Shown piece by piece: positions 1 to 12,480 of a stretch of 64,000 bases of DNA. Each line of letters begins with the position of its first letter. The first letter of the stretch is position 1. Position numbers and translations under genes: made by a program. Source of the stretch: Prostheceraeus crozeri (taxonomy: Eukaryota; Platyhelminthes; Polycladida; Euryleptidae); the NCBI GenBank assembly GCA_907163375.1, contig CAJQUW010010319.1, forward strand, positions 33,154-97,153, written 5' to 3'. The notes below the pieces were generated by a model. That model had not been told where the DNA came from and did no database searches. It was given only the letters and a program-made list of their open reading frames with translations.

Positions 1-259
1 GATTGTTCATGTAAGCCAGTATCAAAAGAAGCATACTATTATTCCGCACCTTTGCGTGTATGTTTCTAATTTCCTGTCATCGATTCTGAGATGCCAATTG
101 AACAGTTTACAGGATTGCAGTACGTACCTTATTGACAAAAGAACGACTTGGCCCTTCTGTTTAGCAGATAGCGTGATGACAGTGCTTTATTTCGGCAGAA
201 TGAGAACATCAAAAAACGAAATCATGAAAAATGATTTCTAAATATTTAATACTTCAGAC

Positions 260-2603
260 TAGGGCTGTCCATCTACGGTTTTTTTATAGTCGACTAATCG
301 CGTAAAAGGTAGTCGACTAGTCGTATTTCTACTGACTTTTTGACTGGGCCTATTTACTGTAATTCTGCAGATAGGGGCCTAATTCTTCACTTTCTTGTCA
401 TTTGTAATTGTTTTACTTTACCTGATGTTATTCTATATTAACAACCATATTAGCTGTGCTTACTAATAATCTGTTTAAATGATAAATCTCTATAAAGTAA
501 ATTAAAGTATAAAAATTATAGTATAATATAGGCGAAATATCTCGCGCTTGAAAACAAGTCTTCTATCTCAGTAAAAGTTTGGGAAGCTTTTACTCGACAT
601 ATCATGCAAATGTGTTTAATTGACGATCATATCGTCCATGAAATCATAAATGCACTACTGTGATATGTTAATGTCTACTCTGCTCTGTGCTAATTTCATA
701 TGCTTTCATTTGCTACAATTAAATCTTTCATCTAGTAATCTATGGTCAGAGATTAGTTCAATTCATGAATTATAACAAATTGGTAGACAAGTAAATTTCT
801 ATACAAAAATATGATAAAAATGTTACATCAACATAATCGAGAAGGCCTATATATTTTGAGGTTACTGAGAGTTAATTGACTCCAGTTCTTTCATGAAGAT
901 TGTAAAAATATTACAAACTTCTCAAATCTTAAAAGAAATCTATAATATAGATATAGGTAAACTAATTGTTGAGCAAATAGTGGGAACAAGCTTTTGAATA
1001 AAAAATTGTAGAATGTAAAATCAAACTCAGCAATATCGATGCAGAAAATGTTCATGAAACAATTTCAAAACTATGGTAAATTCTTGTCTAAGAATATGAG
1101 AACTGCTTGCAATACATACTGCTTGCCTTACTGCTTGCAATTGTCTACGTGTTTGTGCTAGAGATAGGCGCACCTGCATCGAGGTTGGATTACCCTGTAC
1201 GCCAGCATGCAAACTTCAGAACTGTACTAACATATCAAATGATGACAGCGACCCAGTGCAGGAGAATGATGATTGTGACATTGATAGTGATGAAGATCAA
1301 TGAACTTTGACAGGGAATGGTTTCTTTAGATAAGTCAAAATTTCTGTAACTCAATAAAATAGATCCTTTGTTTCAGAAGTTACACTTTTTGATAACACAC
1401 CTTTCAGACTTTCCGAAGATCAATGTCTCGTTGACTTTGACCCCACCCCGAGGTCGTACGTCAAATCTTTTGGTACCAAACGATTCCCCATGTGAGACTT
1501 CCTATTAGTGTTTAATACACACCTAAGGTGTCTGAGCATTATTTAAAAAGTTATAAGTCGTTTTTAGAATTTTTTTTCAAAATTCAAAAATCAATGACTG
1601 ATTGACCTTCACCCCGAGGTCGTAGGTCAAATCTGTTGGTACCAAACGATTCCCCATATGCGACTTCCGATAAGTGTGAAAAACATACCCGAGCTCTCAG
1701 AACAACATTTCAGAAGTTACACTGATTTTTTGATAACACACCTTTCAGACTTTCCGAAGATCAATGTCTCGTTGACCTTGACCCCGAGGTCGTACGTCAA
1801 ATCTTTTGGTACCCAACGATTCCCCATGTGAGACTTCCTTTTAGTGTTTAATACACACCTAAGCTGTCTGAGCATTATTTAAAAAGTTATAAGTCGTTTT
1901 TAGAATTTTTTTTCAAAAATCAATGACTGGTTGACCTTGACCCCGAGGTCGTAGGTCAAATCTGTTGGTACCAAACGATTCCCCATATGCGACTTCCTAT
2001 TGGTGTGTAATAGATACCTAAGCTCTCAGAACAACATTTCAGAAGTTACATGGCTTTTTATAAATTCTAATTTTGAAATTCAAAATGGCTGCCGTTTGAG
2101 CACAAAGCTACCGATCTGAAACGTCCAGATTGCCTTTTGGGATTCCCATGACATCAGTCTAACTGAAAATCAACACCGATTCTGTTCACGGTTTTGATAC
2201 TCAAATTCGAAATTTCGGGGTCTGGCTCAAGGACTAGTTCAACTAAAAACCGATAATATGTTTCGGTGTCTGCCGATTACACGCTCACGAAATCTTTGTC
2301 AGTTCATGAGTGAGGTGTATTGTTCGATTCAACCAATTACAGCGAGCACGGAGATTGATATCCATTCCTCTTCATACTGTTAAAGAGCAAAGGATCGGCA
2401 GCGTGCGCCTGCAGGAGCTGACAATCTAAGGCTGCCGAGTAATCACTGTAGTGATTGGAATTATGACGCTATCTGATGATCCCAAAATAGAATGACTGAG
2501 CAAGAAATCGGTTTGTGTCATGAAATGTGACTAGTCGGATTCTAAATTGTAGTCGACTAATCAGGGTAATAGTTGACTAGTCGATAGTCGGTGGACAGCC
2601 CTA
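260..2603. mobile_element. Non-autonomous hAT transposon, 2.34 kb
   Basis: Termini are TAGGGCTGTCC and GGACAGCCCTA, and both sides carry the same 8-bp duplication cttcagac (252-259 and 2604-2611), which is the hAT hallmark. Both ends are packed with subterminal copies of agtcgactagtcg-like motifs, as expected for transposase-binding sites in hAT elements. No transposase-like ORF is present inside: the longest frames are under 70 codons and unrecognisable. The interior instead holds a tandem dimer (separate entry). Perfect TSD suggests a fairly recent, non-autonomous insertion mobilised in trans. Confidence 0.9.
1374..2045 (+). repeat. Tandem dimer, units about 330-337 bp
   Basis: The string cagaagttac starts at 1374, 1711 and 2040, giving units of 337 and 329 bp. 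Each unit is itself made of two related halves of about 170 bp, each containing gaccttgaccccgaggtcgt or a close variant followed by ggtacc and aacgattcccc. So the structure is a (A-B)(A'-B') higher-order repeat carried inside the hAT element. Confidence 0.8.
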
Positions 2604-2616
2604 CTTCAGACACCTA

Positions 2617-2866
2617 TCTCGAAATTCTTATTATATTATGCACGAGCGCTTTGCTCTTCTTCGGATGGCAGAGGTAAATGTGAAGTCAGAAGGTAGCGCT
2701 AATCAATCAACGCTGCAAGAGTTAAATTCAATTCGACTACGTATCAACATTTGACACTTGTCATTGATTGATTGGCTTTGCCATCTGGCTTTACTCATAC
2801 CTCTACCTTCCTGAAGACGAGCGAAGTGATCGGAAGCTCGCGTATAATAAAATTGGAATCCCGAGA
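2617..2866. mobile_element. Small palindromic (MITE-like) element
   Basis: The left arm (2617-2680, beginning tctcgaaattctt, with gcacgagcgctttgctc) is an imperfect reverse complement of the right arm (about 2800-2866, ending aattggaatcccgaga, with gagcgaagtgatcggaagctcgc). About 250 bp in all, no ORF. It begins only 6 bp after the hAT duplication. I cannot define a target duplication, so the family is open. Confidence 0.5.
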
Positions 2867-2948
2867 TTGTTTTTCTGAAGCATCAAATATTTAGAAACTA
2901 TTGCTAATTGCCTTGCACGCAAAAAAAAATAAAGACACATAAAATAAA

Positions 2949-3510
2949 GATGTGTAAACCGCCCGACGTTTCATCCGCCGTTGACTTATTCATGGACAGA
3001 CTGGCATTGGTAAGCGATAGTTTGAATATCAAAAATGACTTCTCATGAATTCGTGTTTCCAGTTCATGGATGGACGAAGTATCTTGATGTAATTCGCTTC
3101 AGCCACCCTATTACGAATAGGGTATGTTGTATATCGATTTACGTGCAGATTATGCAATGATTGTTACACTGGCTCTACGAATTGACCATTCGGCGTCTTT
3201 TTTGCTAAACATCGTAGAAGCATTGATGATCTAGACAGTACGAGTACCATCTCAGTCGTTCTTTTATTCAGTCGTTCAGTCATTCTGATCGTTCTTTTAC
3301 TATAGACGACTTTGATGTCAACATCGATAGCCTCAGCAACCCTATTGATACTGGGGTGGCTGAAGCGAATTGCATCAGGATCCATTGTCCATCCATATAT
3401 AGGAAACAAGAATTGATAGCTGTTTTTGATATTTAAACCATCGCTTACCAATCCCAGTTTGCACATGAATAGTCCGCGGCGTACGAGACGTCGGGCGGTT
3501 TTCACATTTT
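2949..3510. repeat. Large imperfect inverted duplication
   Basis: Sequence 2949-3125 (starts gtgtaaaccgcccgacg) recurs in reverse complement at about 3340-3510 (ends gacgtcgggcggttttcac), separated by about 210 bp. Shared blocks include gtaagcgat, aatatcaaaaa, and attcgcttcagccaccc. A 113-codon minus-strand frame (3164-3505) crosses the right arm but resembles nothing I recognise and is probably incidental. It could be a foldback transposon or an inverted pair of a short repeat. Confidence 0.6.
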
Positions 3511-5470
3511 TATTACACTTGTCACATATAAATCAGAAGCGTCGCCATAACAAGGAAGTGTTCTCCTTTTTTTCTGTAAAAGGAAAAATAGTAGGAAGAA
3601 AATTTAGAAACTACATAGATCTCAGATAACAGCATTTCACACAAAAAATTATACCTAAAATCATGATCTATTGGCTAATGCTTCCTTTTCAAAATACCTG
3701 ATAGCGAATATAACAACAAGTAAATAGTATTCAACCGAATAATGAATGATCCGAATTCACAGTTTCATTTCATCATCTGGTAGATCTTTCAAATATTGAT
3801 AATGTTCCTCTATGATTTGTTGAAATCAGAAAATATATCCTAATGCCAATCTGCTCGAAAATGTCAGAATTTGATGTTAGAAATAAAAATTATCATTTCA
3901 AAAATATTTTGTAAGGATGTAAGGAACTTGGCACAAAATGACAAAATGCTGTCGGTCCGCTTTAGAATATCACTTGGTGTCAGACTTAAAATGAAAATAG
4001 GCCTATCCATTTTATATCATTTTTTTCCTTGGTGCTCGCACAAGTTGGAAATGCTCGTCTGAATTTTTGTAGTACACATTCCATCCGTCAGCGGGGAATC
4101 CACGTAGGCGTATATGATGCAAGTAGCAATATTACAACAGCAAGTCAGTAAATTAGTAAACAGCAATCTTGCATGCTTAGTTTCCTCCATTTCTGTATTT
4201 TCATAACTGTGAAAGCTATCGCTGAGTCATGTTGAGGTCAGTTAAGCTCCAGAGCCCCAGTTCGTTTGCACTAGCGTCTCGCTGACTTCCACTGAAAACC
4301 ATACCGCCATGACCAGTCATTCAATTTCATGTGAGGAAGTGTTAGATTAATTTCCCATGACTAAAGCACACTCCTGTCCACTCAGCGACAGCGATTGTTT
4401 CCCTAAAATTTATGTCATTGCGTGTTGGATGGATAGAAGAATCAATTCCCTATTAGAATGTCATCCCTCTTGCCTAAGAAATGCAAATACACGGACTTCT
4501 TTAAGGTCAACGACTGAATTGAGCAGTGCCTTATATTTTTGAGTGATGGACGAAACTATAGAAATCGAATTTGAAAGATGGCTGAAGAAGTGTGTTGCGT
4601 TGGATGAGCTCGGAGTACAAGAGAACACAAGCTTAATCCACATCTTTAATTTGTATGATACCGGTAAGTCTGTAACATGCATAATTCATACACAAATTTC
4701 TAAAACTCTTCACAACTTCACCATTTTCTTTCTCAACATCGGACCGTTGATTCAACTGCATGAAGAGAGTAACACCTATCTCCATTCGACAATGACTCTT
4801 TCTCGTTTGAACGGGTTAGCAATGTTGTCTATTCACAAAGAAGCAAAACTAGACTACAAAGAATGCATGGAAGTGTAGTTGCAAGAAAGCTATGGAACTC
4901 ACGTAAATGCTCACCAAAAATGAGCAGTTGGTGACTCCACTGCCACAAAAAAAGCAAATCCTCTCGTTCTCGTGCACGCTGGATGATCTGAATGGACTAT
5001 GATGCACGCGATGGCTGGTTTCAAGCGTGTATAAACCGCTCCAATTCTTGCTCCAACGAGCACCGTCGCTCAGCTAAATGGCAAAAATTCTGTAGCCTAC
5101 ATCTGATTTAGTTGCCTCCTATTTAGGATCTAAGAATGCAGTGTGATAAATAAAAGCATGTATGCTTCGAGGCAAGGAGGATTACTTTGTACAAAGGAAG
5201 TGGTTATTACAACAGTTGAGCCGGTGGAATATTGGACTCGTTTCTTCGGGATAAACGCGACAATACTGATTGACTCATTAACAGCTCAGAGATGGATATT
5301 GGTAACAATAAGTGAACACTTAGAAAAATTCAAAGCTAACGCTGTCACAACGATTCTGATTACTGAGTTGTTGATTTTTTACTCATAATTCACAAAATAC
5401 ATATCCAAATAATACTACATGAACATGAATAACTACATGAAATTTACATTCTAGCCGAATTTCTTTTCAG
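3511..5470. other. No recognisable gene
   Basis: About 2 kb of AT-rich sequence. The longest frame is 111 codons (4543-4878, plus). It has no recognisable motif, no convincing splice signals and ordinary composition, so I do not call it a gene. Confidence 0.5.
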
Positions 5471-5474
5471 AAAT

Positions 5475-6594
5475 CAGGCTGTCTACCGAATAGAAAGTCA
5501 AAAATGAGAAAAAATGACGAATTTTTCAAGAAAAAAATGAATTTTGGGGGCTGAAAAATGAAAGAAATGATAAAGCATCCACTAAGAATCGAACAATATA
5601 GCGTATCACTTTCATCATTGCAATAGTATAATGAAATTTTTAATTGACTCCTTTAGCATTTCCATCCAAACAACATGTCCGACAGTCATCATTCAAAAGA
5701 TCATACGCTGCAAATCTTAAGGTTAAAAAAATCGTACATATCAAAATCGTGTACCTGTATGTAAAGATTTGATAAATACAATGAATGCATCATTAATTAT
5801 CCATCACTGTATACTGTCTTTAGATATTGATGTCTCACTTAACATTACCTACGTAAGTTGTGCATGCTGAACATCCAGTCAAAATAAAAACATTGGTGAT
5901 AGAATAACAAAACCAATCAATTCATGAATAATTGCAAATATAGTTCATGGCTTCACATCTTCTTTCGATTTTTAACATTGTTCATAAGTTTCTCGAATGC
6001 ACACTTTCGCTTCGATCCAATCTCTGCTCTTTTTATGGATTGCTTTGTATTTAATTCAAACACTATTTTGTATCTAAAGTCACACTAATTTAACGATGAT
6101 AACAAACAAAGTCACACTTGTTGAACGATGATAACAAAATCACACGAATAAAGCAAAATTGTCCTCTCATTTCTTGTTTTATGTGTTGCATACACGGACT
6201 TGGTTGCATAGAACATAAGTCCAAAGTCAATGTTTGGCTAATTCAAGTGGAATCATCCGAGCAGCACTTATAACAAGAACAAAATACTGACCTCAGGTAT
6301 TTTTTAACTGACTGAAATGACAAGAAGGAAAATCATCAAAGGAAATACAATGAAATACAATGAAATATGTCTACACTCTACATTAGTCATAATATCCAAA
6401 AAGTGGAGAGCTGATATCTCTAAGGATAAATTTTGAACTAGGCTAGTAGTCGGCAATTTACGAAAATCTATTTGAGAATGCATGATTTCGAAGAAAAAAT
6501 GAAAAAAATGACAGCAGCAGCAAAAAAATGAAATAAAATCATATGTTACCAAAAAAATGAAGAAAATGAAAAAAATGACGCACTAGACAGCCTG
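5475..6594. mobile_element. hAT-like non-autonomous element, 1.12 kb
   Basis: Ends are CAGGCTGTCTA and TAGACAGCCTG. Flanks share agaaat (5469-5474 and 6595-6600); the 8-base strings tcagaaat and tgagaaat differ at one position if the last two bases of the TIR are counted in the duplication. Both ends are rich in aaaatga motifs that run in the same direction at both ends. No transposase frame. hAT is favoured by TIR style and TSD length but is less certain than for the 260-2603 element. Confidence 0.6.
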
Positions 6595-7092
6595 AGAAAT
6601 GAATAGATTTCTGGATAATCTCACAAGCAGTGATGATGACATTTCATTGATCTAACGCATTGTAATTAAGCAATAGAGAAGTAAATGCATGTTTATCAGA
6701 AGTGAATTTCTTTTGATCGAAGATGCACGTTAATTTAACAGATCAACGAACGATTTTTTTCGGATGTGATTATGCAAAATCATTCTGTATTTCTGAGTAG
6801 AAATTCCGCCATAAAAGTGAACTTCGTGTAATTAATTATTTGGACACGTAAGGAATGAATCATGCATTGAGAATCAATAGAACTAAAATCTGGATCTTCT
6901 TGCCTGTGAGTGTTTTATTGCTATAAACACTGGTGATAGCAGCCACTACCATGGATATTATCAAGAGTATTTAAAACGCTGGATTAATGCACTGAATCAG
7001 CCGGTGTAATAGCACTGCCCCCCATAATACTTTATATTAGCGCTATTTTATAGTTAGTAAACTGGGTACTCATGTGTGACATAAAGTGAAAT

Positions 7093-7189
7093 TGTTTCTG
7101 TGGCTTTCGGTGAGGTTACGGAACAGTGAACTGTAAATGTCGTTTTTGGCAAATATAAGAATTAACAAGGTATATATTTGGCTTTAACA
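7093..7189 (+). repeat. 5' LTR-like repeat
   Basis: Starts tgtttctgtggctttcgg and ends ggctttaaca. Shares long blocks with the 3' copy, including gaggttacggaacagtgaac and gtcgtttttggcaaatataa. No clear primer-binding site is visible directly downstream. Confidence 0.7.
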
Positions 7190-7299
7190 AGCTAGCCGGG
7201 CTGATTATACAAATATCACAATGAAGGCAATAAAAAAGGATTTCAGAGTTTAATGGGGACGGTAATTTAGAACGTTGGCTAGATCAGTTCGAATAGGCG

Positions 7300-9000
7300 A
7301 TAGAAATTGATGAATTGCAGCAAAAAGAGGGATAGATATTGTCCATGCATTTGTCGGGTGCCGCATATGACACTTGGAAAAATCTGTCGTCATCTAACAA
7401 ATATGATGCAAAGTCTATTAAGTCGACGTTGCGGGTCGCTTTTGGGGTCAGGCGTGCTGATGTGTGGAGAGTTGCTACAAGTACCAGGGTTATCATGGGT
7501 GATTCGCTTGACGTTGTTGGTGAACGTATCAGGAAAATTGTGAATGTTGCGAGTAGGACCAGTGGGACAGGAGTTGGTAACGCAGGAGATCAGCCCCATT
7601 GACTATATTTGTGGCTTTTTGTTGCTAGATGTTCGAGATCACGTGAAAATAGATGTGGGTGATGAAACAAGCTATGGGGATATTCTGAGTGCATCAAAAA
7701 AGATATGGTCCAACAAACCGGAGTTATCGGCTTGCACCAGTGTGACTTCAGTCAAATCGCCAGAACGCTCAGAGAACGCAGGTCTTGCCAATCGAAGTTT
7801 ATCCAATCGCAAACCAGTGAGGTGTTTTGGATGCAACTGCGTTGGCTATTTGAAGAAACACTGCAGGGCAGGGGTTTTTTCCGCCAATCCTTCCGTTTTG
7901 GCGGAATTTTTTTCAGTTTGGCGGAAATTAATTTCACGATTTCCGCCAATTGGCGGAAATGATTTTTTCTTTCTCATGGTGGCTTGTTATAAGCTAATTG
8001 TCTGTTTTGCTGATCTGCAGAGGTTCGATGCACGCTGTTAGGGAAGCCTGTCTGACTCTTTCCCATTCGCACCAAAAATTTTCATGAAACAAATAGCCTT
8101 TAATCCACAGACCTAGTGACGGTGAATGATGAATCCACGGAAACACGAACCTTCAAAGCAGTAGTCGATAGCAGTAGTAGTGTGAACGAGCCAGGAGAAT
8201 AACAAACCGACATTTTCATAAAAAATGCATAGAAATTCATATGTAAGCTACATGTATTTCTTGTGTTACTTATTGGAACATGGCATCATAGAAATGGGTC
8301 TAAAGTGCCGGCCTATCTTACCTGCGTGCTATGGTTAGAATTTGGGCCTACATATATCAACATTATCCATTTCTAGCCACATTGTAGGCCTATTTCATTT
8401 GGCATTATGGTTAGGTGCCAGACAGACTTAACCGTCATTATAACTCGTCGCCATTATCGCACAAGTTGAGCTGGCACTGACGCTCGATGGAAGGGCTAGC
8501 AGTTTTTATGGCGAAGATTCCATTCTTTTTATACGATATGACTGATTCAGGTCAGAATCACTGACTGAGGAAAAGTGGTGAATGTTAAGGCGCATTGTTC
8601 TGTGGTGGTATAACTGAAAAGATCCAAATATAGCTCTCTTCGAGCCATCATTTTAGTGGCGGAATTTTTTTAGGAGTTGGCGGAAATTTTTGAGCGATTT
8701 CCCTTGACGACGAAAAAACCCTGCTTCAGGGTCACTTATTTGCGGTGCGGTCAGGAAGGTCACTTCGAAGGAACTTGTCCGAGCAACGCTGTGGTTCCTT
8801 TAAACGAGGAGCCGGAGGCAACCCAGCAAGTAGTTGCCCCCCCCTCCATCAACCGAAAGGGGTTAAGCAACGTCATCTTAAAATTTGAAGGATAAGCAAA
8901 TCCATATTGGGCATGTGAATGGTCAGGCGTGTAAAGTGCTGATAGACTCTGGATGTACCATCTCATTACTGAGTTCGGATTTTGCTACGAGGCTACATTT
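7300..9000 (+). pseudogene. Gag and protease-like region of the LTR fossil
   Basis: A gag-like frame (7339-7602 contains GAAYDTWKNLSS) is followed by a CCHC knuckle ending just before 7869 (CFGCNCVGYLKKHC). A second knuckle (RCGQEGHFEGTC, about 8740-8780) lies just after the nested hAT, so the hAT landed between the two knuckles. Further on, a protease-like VNGQACKVLIDSGCTISLL stretch (about 8915-8975) supplies the D-S-G signature of retroelement aspartic proteases. Broken. Confidence 0.7.
7869..8723. mobile_element. Nested hAT MITE, 855 bp
   Basis: TIR CAGGGGTTTTTTCC at the left and GAAAAAACCCTG at the right. Flanking 8-mers ctgcaggg (7861-7868) and cttcaggg (8724-8731) agree at 7 of 8 positions, as in an aged hAT duplication. 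Subterminal regions are full of ggcggaa/ttccgcc motifs. No transposase frame. It is younger than the LTR retrotransposon that it interrupts. Confidence 0.85.
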
Positions 9001-9525
9001 GCCATCGTCTGGTGATTGGCTCACGAAACTCTTAGTTTGGAAACAATGAATTGCTCAACAATAGAGGTTCAGAGTACTCTAACTCTGAAGAAGGTAGCAG
9101 TTGGAAGTAACTAAGTAGATGTTGGTCCTTTAACTGTGTATTTGGTAAATGTGCTGACGCTAGGCGTGGAGGTGATTATTGGATTTGATGTGCTCAACGA
9201 AAATGGTTTTTACATCCCTGGATGTAAATCAGGGAAAGCCATTGAAATGAATATTGACAATGATCGAATTTTTGATGCCAAATATAGATCGCCATCCTTT
9301 TGTGCTGCACATGATGACGGTTCCTCATTGCAAACACCGATTGGCAAGTTTGAGATTTCTGACTCGTCGGATTTTGAGACGTCGTACGATAAGATGTGGA
9401 CGGTGCAGTGGAAGTGGAAAAATGGTCCTCCTCCTGACAGAAGTCAACGCGGAAACTACTAAGTACACGAAACTGACAAAGAGGCCTTTTCCAATGAAGT
9501 GAGTGACTGAATAGCGGAGGAGATT

Positions 9526-9940
9526 TTGGTGCCATGGGAACCTCAGCGGGATGGTGACATCAGGAATGTCTTGTGCATCATGAGTGTGCGCCAGCAAAAA
9601 GGTGAGGCAACGAAGGTTAGACCAGTCTTCGACGTCAGGTACCTCAACGATTACATCATCAGCCGACCCGGTTCTGCGACACCTCTCTGTCAAGACCGAT
9701 TTAGGGAATGGAGGAAGCTTTGTCCTGATTGTTCCATTGTGGATCTGAAGAAAGACTATCTTCAAATACGAATTCATTCCTCACTTTGGAAATTCCAAGT
9801 GGTTCGGTGGGGAAACAGGATGTTCACGTTGACGCGTTTAGGATTCGGGCTTAAATGGAAAGGCTGAGGCTCGGTGATGATCCTGTGCAGGGAAAGTGTC
9901 TGGCACCTCTGGATGGCAATATTGAAGTGCGGACGGATGC
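9526..9940 (+). pseudogene. Reverse transcriptase to RNase H start of the LTR fossil
   Basis: The frame 9526-9867 reads VRPVFDVRYLNDYI, then IVDLKKDYLQIRIHSSLWKF and LTRLGFGLKW. These correspond to RT motifs around the first catalytic aspartate (VDLKKDYLQI) of LTR-type reverse transcriptases. Directly downstream, about 9900-9940, the sequence resembles the start of an RNase H domain (EVRTDA), where the TA-flanked element is inserted. Broken fossil. Confidence 0.7.
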
Positions 9941-9942
9941 TA

Positions 9943-11057
9943 CAGTTTTTCTCAATCATGTTAATCCAATGGTCACTGAATTTAATCCTGTGGTCACTCA
10001 ATTTAGTCCCATGGTGACTCAATCTAATCCTATGGTCAACGAAATTAATCCAAAAATTTAAATTCTTTATTTCGTGTTTTTGCGTGCTATTATGGACTTG
10101 TTGAAGTGATAATGTGTATTTTATCAACTTGAATAGCAAGCTTGGTAATCTATGAACCCGTGAATTACATTTGCATCCTTAAAATGCCTGGGCAACTTCC
10201 ATTCATTTAGCGATCCTTCAAGGCTTAGAAAGCTAATATCAAATTATTAAAACTATGTTGAAAACTGAAATTAAAAGATACCATAGAAAAGTCCTAGAAT
10301 GGAATATCTTTTTGAAGTAAAACAGATAATCCTAGTTTCTCAGCCTCTGATTTCAAGATGGAGAAATGTACGTGTGTTCTTTAAATCGGTTTTACAATTT
10401 GCTTATGTATCTGATTGTATTCTTGATAGATTATAGGAGCGATATTTAAAAATGCTGAACGCACAGAACGTTTTAAAGGATTTCTTTATTTGTCGTCCTG
10501 TCGCGGTTGTACTTTGTAAATTGAATCCTGCTTTTGTGCACATGATCGTCAGACATAGGGCAATAATCCAGATCAAAAATTGACTTTAAAAATATAAAAG
10601 CCAAGCAGGAAACAAGAAAACCAGTTTATAAAATTTGCTTTTTGCCCCGACTAAGTTCCCCTGGTGTGTGCCTTAATTTTCATGCAATTTCCATTCTAGG
10701 ACTTTTCTATGGTATTTTTAAATGGAACAAACAGAAACAAGCACTGTGTATTGCTTTCTATATAGCTTTGAAATCTAATTGATCTTAATTCTACCAGCCT
10801 TGAAGGATCGCTAAATGAATGGAAGTTGCCCAGGCATTTTAAGGATGCAAATGTAATTCACGGGTTCATAGATTACCAAGCTTGCTATTCAAGTTGATAA
10901 AATACACATAATCACTTCAACAAGTCCATAATAGCACGCAAAAACACGAAATAAAGAATTTAAATTTTTGGATTAATTTCGTTGACCATAGGATTAGATT
11001 GAGTCACCATATGATTAAATTCAGTGACCACAGGATTAACTTGATTGAGAAAAACTG
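9943..11057. mobile_element. Tc1/mariner-type MITE with very long TIRs, TA target
   Basis: Ends CAGTTTTTCTCAATCA and TGATTGAGAAAAACTG are flanked by TA on both sides (9941-9942, 11058-11059). The TIR arms are about 270 bp (9943-10225 and 10796-11057), and an inner inverted pair (10272-10304 with 10690-10720) continues the symmetry. The left arm carries four and the right arm three copies of a roughly 21-bp direct repeat of the ttaatcctatggtcactcaa type (9961-10055), like the IR/DR layout of Tc1-type elements. No transposase frame, so it is non-autonomous. Confidence 0.85.
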
Positions 11058-11059
11058 TA

Positions 11060-12300
11060 GTAACCTTGCAATGGGTGTTGCTTTATCTATTAACGGAAAC
11101 ATTGTCGAAGATGAACGCGGCTATCAGGGGTGTCAATATGGCAATTAAGTGGAACTGCAAAACCTTTGCAATCAAGACTGATTCGTTATCCGTGTAAGGG
11201 TGGATAATCTCGGCGTTCTTGGATACTCAATGTTCGCACTCATGCGGTATCAGTATTGTTCATTCGCCGCCGGGTTGACATTTTGCGAGAGTTGCGCAAA
11301 CAGGAACAATTGGATGTTAGTGTTGACCTTGTTCGTTCGGGCGACAATTTTGCAGATTGATTGAAAAGAGTGCCGAGGTCCTGGTTTGAAGTAAAAGCGC
11401 GAAGTGTAAAGGAAGGAGCAATGGGTACAGCTGTTGTCAGTGGGCTTAATGAAGGGTTGGAAAGTTCTGTACGGGAAATTCATGAGCGCTATCATTTGGG
11501 AGTTGACAGGACGCTACAGTTGGCCACCGAGATGTTCGGGAACTCGGTCGCTAGATAAGCAGTTCAGATGATTGTAGATGATTGTGATAGATGCGCTAAG
11601 GTGTGTCCAGCGACGAAGCCTGAATATATAAAAGGCGAATTGTCAGTTAATGAGGTCTGAGGTTATCGAGTGACATCACGCATATAGGTTCGACGGCGTA
11701 TCTAGCACCTATTGACAATGGGTCTCCATTTTGTATTTGGAAGAATCTGTGCAATGAGTCGGCGCATGAAGTCTGCCAATGTTTTACTCAGATATTTTCA
11801 GAATTTGGTCCACCACGGACTTATACTTACAGACAATGGTGCCGTCTATAGAAGTGGTGAATTTGGGGTGTGAATCAAGAGTCTTCCTGCGCTTATCGAC
11901 CACAGGGGAATGGAATCCCCGAAAGGAATCACCGTGCGATCAAGTCGATGGTAGTCAGATCCGCAATTCTGTCAATGAGTGTTTCTTCTGGTACAATTCC
12001 ACTAGTAATCGGAAGAAGCATCCACCTTATGTCTTGCTGCTTCATGCTCATGCTCGTCTGCCAGGAATCGGTAACAAAAGGAAAAGAGATTGCAAGGTTC
12101 ATTTGAACTTCTTATACTAAGGACAATCATTCCTGTGACAATCCTTTTTCTGTTGGAGAACGAGTACATCTAAGAACTGATGGTCATTATAATTCTGAAT
12201 GGAGCGGTCCACATAGAATTACCAAAATCAATTCGCCAGTCTCGGTGGAACTCAACTGTGATGGTATTGCGAGGCATGTAGGCCTAAGCCATATTAAAAG
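11060..12300 (+). pseudogene. RNase H and integrase-like remnants of the LTR fossil
   Basis: Just after the nested element comes an RNase H-like stretch (MAIKWNCKTFAIKTDSLSV, about 11140-11195). From about 11560 to 12060 lie an HHCC-like DCDRCAKVCPATKP and a core-like stretch HHGLILTDNGAVYRSGEF (about 11810-11865), the LTDNG signature of retroviral-type integrases. The rest is degraded. Broken fossil. Confidence 0.6.
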
Positions 12301-12480
12301 GACACCTCATCAAATACCGATTATGGAAATTCGCGACAGTGAAACGATGAAAGTGTTGATAACTCGAATCTTGACAGTGATAATACATCGACTGGGGATC
12401 AATCACCTGTGAAGAACTCAAGGAATTTAGTTTCGGTTTTCTAGGTAGCGGTAGCGGTGAGATTGTATGCTAAGCAAAAT

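Noticed and set aside
4543-4878. 111-codon ORF, plus strand
   Set aside because: No family resemblance, no composition signal, and chance ORFs of this size are expected in 64 kb.
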